A program made the translations under genes and the position numbers. A model generated the notes under the pieces. That model was not told where the DNA came from. It was given only the letters and a program-made list of their open reading frames with translations, and did not search any database. From Anoxypelagibacter sp902613655 (GTDB lineage Bacteria > Pseudomonadota > Alphaproteobacteria > Pelagibacterales > Pelagibacteraceae), in NCBI GenBank assembly GCA_902613655.1, contig CACMHR010000009.1, positions 1-25,908 on the forward strand: a stretch of DNA of 25,908 bases. The letters are read 5' to 3'. This document shows, in pieces, positions 23,188-25,908 of this stretch; positions within the stretch are counted from its first letter, which is position 1, and the number at the start of each line of letters is the position of its first letter.

Positions 23188-23885
23188 TGAAAAAAAAATC
23201 AAAAAGATTTAAAAAATTAATTGATCTTAAAAAAAAAGAACAAGTTAAAACTTTAGAAAATAAGATCGATTTGATAAAAAAAATGTCGAATACAAAGTTT
23301 GTTGAATCAATTGATCTTTCTTTCAAAATTAATCTTAAAAAAGTTAAGGGAGCAGATACAAATCTCCGTACTATTATTGAATTACCAAATGGTAGTGGAA
23401 AAAAGTTTAAAGTAGCTGTTCTTTGTGATGAAAACAAACTAGATGATGCAAAAAAAAGCGGTGCTGAAGTTTTTGGATCAGATGATCTTATTCAAAAAAT
23501 ATCCTCAGGTCAGTTAGATTTTGATAAATTAGTATGCACACCTTCTATGATGGCAAAATTAGGGAAACTCGGTAAAGTGCTTGGTCCTAAAGGTTTAATG
23601 CCAAATCCTAAACTTGGTACGGTTTCTGATGATTTAGTAAATACAGTTTCAAAAATTAAAAATAAAATTGTGGAAATTAAAAATGATAAAGACGGAAACG
23701 TTGGTGTTTCGATTGGTAGAAAAACATTTACAACGAGTAAAATCTTAGAAAACCTTAATTCAGTGTTTCAAAATCTAAAAAAAGATAAACCAACAGTATT
23801 TAACTCTGAAAATATTAAAAAACTAAGTTTATCATCATCAATGAGTCCCGGTTTAAAAATAAGTTTTAAAGAGGTGCAAGCATGA
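23187..23885 (+). CDS. rplA: 50S ribosomal protein L1
   Basis: This 232-aa L1-stalk protein is also a translational repressor of the L11 operon in other bacteria. Family signatures are GADTNLRTIIELPNG-type N-terminal segments, KLGKVLGPKGLMPNPKLGT and the GVSIGRKTF segment. The frame is open upstream to 23145, but the ATG at 23187, which overlaps the rplK stop and follows GAGGT, gives the normal length. It overlaps the rplJ start by 4 nt (ATGA). Confidence 0.97.
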   Translation: MKKKSKRFKKLIDLKKKEQVKTLENKIDLIKKMSNTKFVESIDLSFKINLKKVKGADTNLRTIIELPNGSGKKFKVAVLCDENKLDDAKKSGAEVFGSDDLIQKISSGQLDFDKLVCTPSMMAKLGKLGKVLGPKGLMPNPKLGTVSDDLVNTVSKIKNKIVEIKNDKDGNVGVSIGRKTFTTSKILENLNSVFQNLKKDKPTVFNSENIKKLSLSSSMSPGLKISFKEVQA

Positions 23886-24394
23886 TGAACAAACAGCAAA
23901 AAAAAGATTATGTAGAAGAAATGAAAAAAGTTTTTACATCCAATGAAGCCGTTATGATAGCTCACTATCAAGGTCTTAATGTGAATGAGCTTGACAAAAT
24001 TAGAGATGAAATGAGAAAAAGTGGGATCTTTTTTAAAGTTACTAAAAATAAAATTACAAAAATTGCCCTTAAAGATACAAAATATAAGGAGCTTGAAAAA
24101 TTTTTTTCTGGACCTACAGCTGCTGCAATATCCTCAGACCCAATAATGTCAGCTAAAATTTTAGCTAAATATGCAAAGAGTGGATCAAAACTTAAATTAG
24201 TAGCTGGGTACATGGACGGTAAGGTTTTAGGAGCCGAGGATGTGGCTAAAATCGCCACACTACCCACTCTAGATGAGGCAAGAGCAAAAATAGTAGGTAT
24301 TTTATCTACTCCTGCTCAAAAATTCTTGAGTATTTTACTTGCACCAGGCTCAAAAATTGCTATTTTGGCGCACGAGAAAAGTAAAAAGAGTTAA
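23882..24394 (+). CDS. rplJ: 50S ribosomal protein L10
   Basis: This 170-aa protein is the base of the ribosomal stalk and carries L7/L12 dimers. It begins with Gln/Lys-rich residues, then has HYQGLNVNELDKIRDEMRK-type and KVTKNKITKIAL segments, and ends in a helical L7/L12-binding tail. Two adjacent ATG codons (23882 and 23885) could start it; both follow GAGGTG, and the second has better spacing (8 nt). Because rplA overlaps the gene, there is no room for the intergenic L10 leader seen in enterobacteria. Confidence 0.95.
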   Translation: MMNKQQKKDYVEEMKKVFTSNEAVMIAHYQGLNVNELDKIRDEMRKSGIFFKVTKNKITKIALKDTKYKELEKFFSGPTAAAISSDPIMSAKILAKYAKSGSKLKLVAGYMDGKVLGAEDVAKIATLPTLDEARAKIVGILSTPAQKFLSILLAPGSKIAILAHEKSKKS

Positions 24395-24408
24395 TTAAAT
24401 CTTTACAA

Positions 24409-24777
24409 ATGGCTGACCTAAATAAAATAATAGATGAACTTTCAAAATTAACCGTAGTTGAAGCTGCGGAACTTTCAAAACAACTAGAAGAAAAGTGGGG
24501 AGTAACAGCTGCGGCACCAGTAGCAGCAGCACCAGCAGCAGGCGGAGCTGCACCAGCGGAAGAAAAAAGTGAATTCACAATATTTTTAAATGCTGCAGGT
24601 GATAAAAAAATCAATGTAATCAAAGAAGTTAGAGCTATCACTGGATTAGGATTAAAAGAAGCGAAGGATTTAGTTGAAGCTGCTCCAAAAGAAATTAAAA
24701 AAGCGGTGCCTAAAAAAGATGCTGAGGAAGCTAAGAAAAAATTAGAAGCAGCCGGAGCAAAAGTAGAATTAAAATAA
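24409..24777 (+). CDS. rplL: 50S ribosomal protein L7/L12
   Basis: This 122-aa acidic stalk protein recruits translational GTPases. It has the N-terminal dimerisation domain with LSKLTVVEAAELSKQLEEKW, the Ala/Pro/Gly hinge (about 36-53) and the C-terminal domain with VIKEVRAITGLGLKEAKDLV. The low-complexity hinge is GC-richer than its neighbours because of GCA/GCT alanine codons. It starts 14 nt after rplJ. Confidence 0.98.
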   Translation: MADLNKIIDELSKLTVVEAAELSKQLEEKWGVTAAAPVAAAPAAGGAAPAEEKSEFTIFLNAAGDKKINVIKEVRAITGLGLKEAKDLVEAAPKEIKKAVPKKDAEEAKKKLEAAGAKVELK

Positions 24778-24781
24778 AGTC

Positions 24782-24801
24782 GGTACAGTTCTCGTAGTAC
24801 C
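24782..24801 (+). promoter_or_regulatory. Small hairpin in the rplL-rpoB gap
   Basis: GGTAC (24782-24786) and GTACC (24797-24801) can pair around a 10-nt loop. An A8 tract follows, not a T tract, so it is not an intrinsic terminator. The rplL-rpoB gap carries an attenuator and RNase III site in enterobacteria; whether this weak stem plays a similar part is a guess. Confidence 0.25.
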
Positions 24802-24820
24802 AAAAAAAATTATTTGTTGA

Positions 24821-25908
24821 ATGGAATTATCTTTTACCCAAAAGAAAAGTATTAGAAAAAACTTCGGAAGATTAAAAGAAACCTTATCCATACCAAATCT
24901 AATTGAAGTTCAAAAGAATTCATTTAACGAATTCATAACAAAAACTAAAGAAAAAAATAATTCAATTTATAGCAAGGGTTTAACCAAAGTATTTGAAAGT
25001 GTTTTTCCTATTAATGATGCTTCTGAGAAAGCGTCATTAGAATTCATATCATATAGATTAGGCAAACCTAAATTTGATGTGACCGAATGCAGACAAAGAA
25101 GTCTAACATATTCAGCGGCACTTAAAGCTACTTTAAGACTTGTAGTTTATGATATTGATAACGTAGAAAATACAAAACAAATTCTATCCGCAAAAGAACA
25201 AGAAGTTTTTATTGGTGACCTACCTCTTATGACTCCTAGTGGAACATTTGTGGTTAACGGAGTTGAAAGAGTCGTAGTAAATCAAATGCACAGAAGCCCA
25301 GGTGTATTTTTTGATCATGACAAAGGCAAAACTCACGCAAGTGGAAAATTACTATTTAACTGTAGAATAATACCAGGCAGAGGTTCTTGGTTGGATTTTG
25401 AATTTGATCCCAAAGATATATTGTATTTTAGAATTGATAGAAAAAAGAAAATTCCTATAACAACACTTTTGTATGCTCTTGGAAAGTCTAGAGAAGAAAT
25501 TTTAAAAACATTTTACTCATATGAAAATTATAGTTACGACAAAACGACAAATTCTTGGTCTACATCATTTGAACCTGAAAAATACAAAAGACCAATAAAA
25601 CTTCAATTTGATTTAATAGATAAAAAAAATAAAAAGAAAATTTTAAAAAAAGGCGAAAAGTTAAATATTGTTTTAGCTAAGAATTTAAAAGAAAAAGGCT
25701 TGAACGAAATCCTAGTTTCAAAAGATGAATTGATTGGCAAATACACCAAAGAGGATATTAAAGATAAAAGTGGGGAGATAGTTTTAAAATCAGGTTTTAA
25801 TATAACAAGTGAGATATTAGATAAAATCCTATCATCTGAAAAATATAAAATTGAATTAGCAAATGTGGATTCAATAATAAGAGGACCATATATTTTTGAA
25901 ACAATAAA
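24821..25908 (+). CDS. rpoB: DNA-directed RNA polymerase beta subunit (5' part)
   Basis: The first about 362 codons of RpoB are present and the gene runs off the window. The start MELSFTQKKSIRKNFGRL at 24821 lies 43 nt after rplL. The region shows the beta-subunit signatures GDLPLMTPSGTFVVNGVERV, QMHRSPGVFFDHDKGKTH and IIPGRGSWLDFEFDPKD, and proceeds into the beta lobe. The frame is open without interruption to the window end. The rifampicin-binding region lies beyond it. Confidence 0.98.
   Translation, partial: MELSFTQKKSIRKNFGRLKETLSIPNLIEVQKNSFNEFITKTKEKNNSIYSKGLTKVFESVFPINDASEKASLEFISYRLGKPKFDVTECRQRSLTYSAALKATLRLVVYDIDNVENTKQILSAKEQEVFIGDLPLMTPSGTFVVNGVERVVVNQMHRSPGVFFDHDKGKTHASGKLLFNCRIIPGRGSWLDFEFDPKDILYFRIDRKKKIPITTLLYALGKSREEILKTFYSYENYSYDKTTNSWSTSFEPEKYKRPIKLQFDLIDKKNKKKILKKGEKLNIVLAKNLKEKGLNEILVSKDELIGKYTKEDIKDKSGEIVLKSGFNITSEILDKILSSEKYKIELANVDSIIRGPYIFETI

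Noticed and set aside
24360..24803. 147-codon minus-strand open frame opposite rplL
   Set aside because: Ala-, Ser- and Phe-rich translation is the mirror of the rplL sequence and its alanine hinge; rplL is certain.
24778..24820. Intrinsic terminator between rplL and rpoB
   Set aside because: The stem has only 5 bp and is followed by an A tract, not a T tract.

Overview
The window is very AT-rich, with A/T-biased codons, short or overlapping intergenic gaps, CCA-encoding tRNA genes and a classical tuf-secE-nusG-rplKAJL-rpoB block. This suggests a streamlined alphaproteobacterium of the SAR11/Pelagibacterales type; that assignment is an inference from gene style and order, not from a search.

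Region 1 (1-7318) starts with the 3' end of a znuA-like zinc-binding protein gene. It is followed by a 38-nt copy of the 5' half of tRNA-Leu(UAA), ending in the anticodon loop, and then by a two-gene cassette. The cassette encodes a 1092-aa phospholipase-D-type nuclease/SF2 helicase and, with no gap, a 1025-aa Eco57I/TaqI-type N6-adenine DNA methyltransferase with a target-recognition-like C-terminus. An intact tRNA-Leu(UAA) closes the region. The cassette is bracketed by two 31-nt direct repeats (29/31 identical) rich in CTAG. No integrase is present. I read it as a tRNA-borne defence island carrying an ATP-dependent restriction-modification-like system that resembles a Type ISP enzyme split into two chains, with a PLD nuclease as in the CglI/NgoAVII group. 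It is the most interesting part of the window.

Region 2 (7323-19614) is a cell-surface glycan locus: a 2OG-Fe(II) oxygenase, a GT17 glycosyltransferase, a second putative glycosyltransferase, a DegT/perosamine-synthase-like aminotransferase, a cupin-like protein, a polyprenyl-phosphate-mannose-synthase-like GT2, a sugar C-methyltransferase, a GT39-like membrane protein, an FkbM methyltransferase, another polytopic membrane protein and a class I methyltransferase. The housekeeping gene nadK and tRNA-Thr(UGU) are embedded in it. Two minus-strand genes share an identical 29-nt upstream element that contains a -35-like hexamer, and the divergent pair at 13.4 kb is separated by an 18-nt near-palindrome.

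Region 3 (19616-25908) is conserved housekeeping: rlmB on the minus strand, then a well-formed sigma-70-like promoter, tRNA-Tyr, tRNA-Gly, tuf, tRNA-Trp, secE, nusG, rplK, rplA, rplJ, rplL and the start of rpoB, which runs off the window. No stretch longer than about 300 bases lacks a gene; the largest gap (479-738) holds the tRNA half, short repeats and putative promoter elements.
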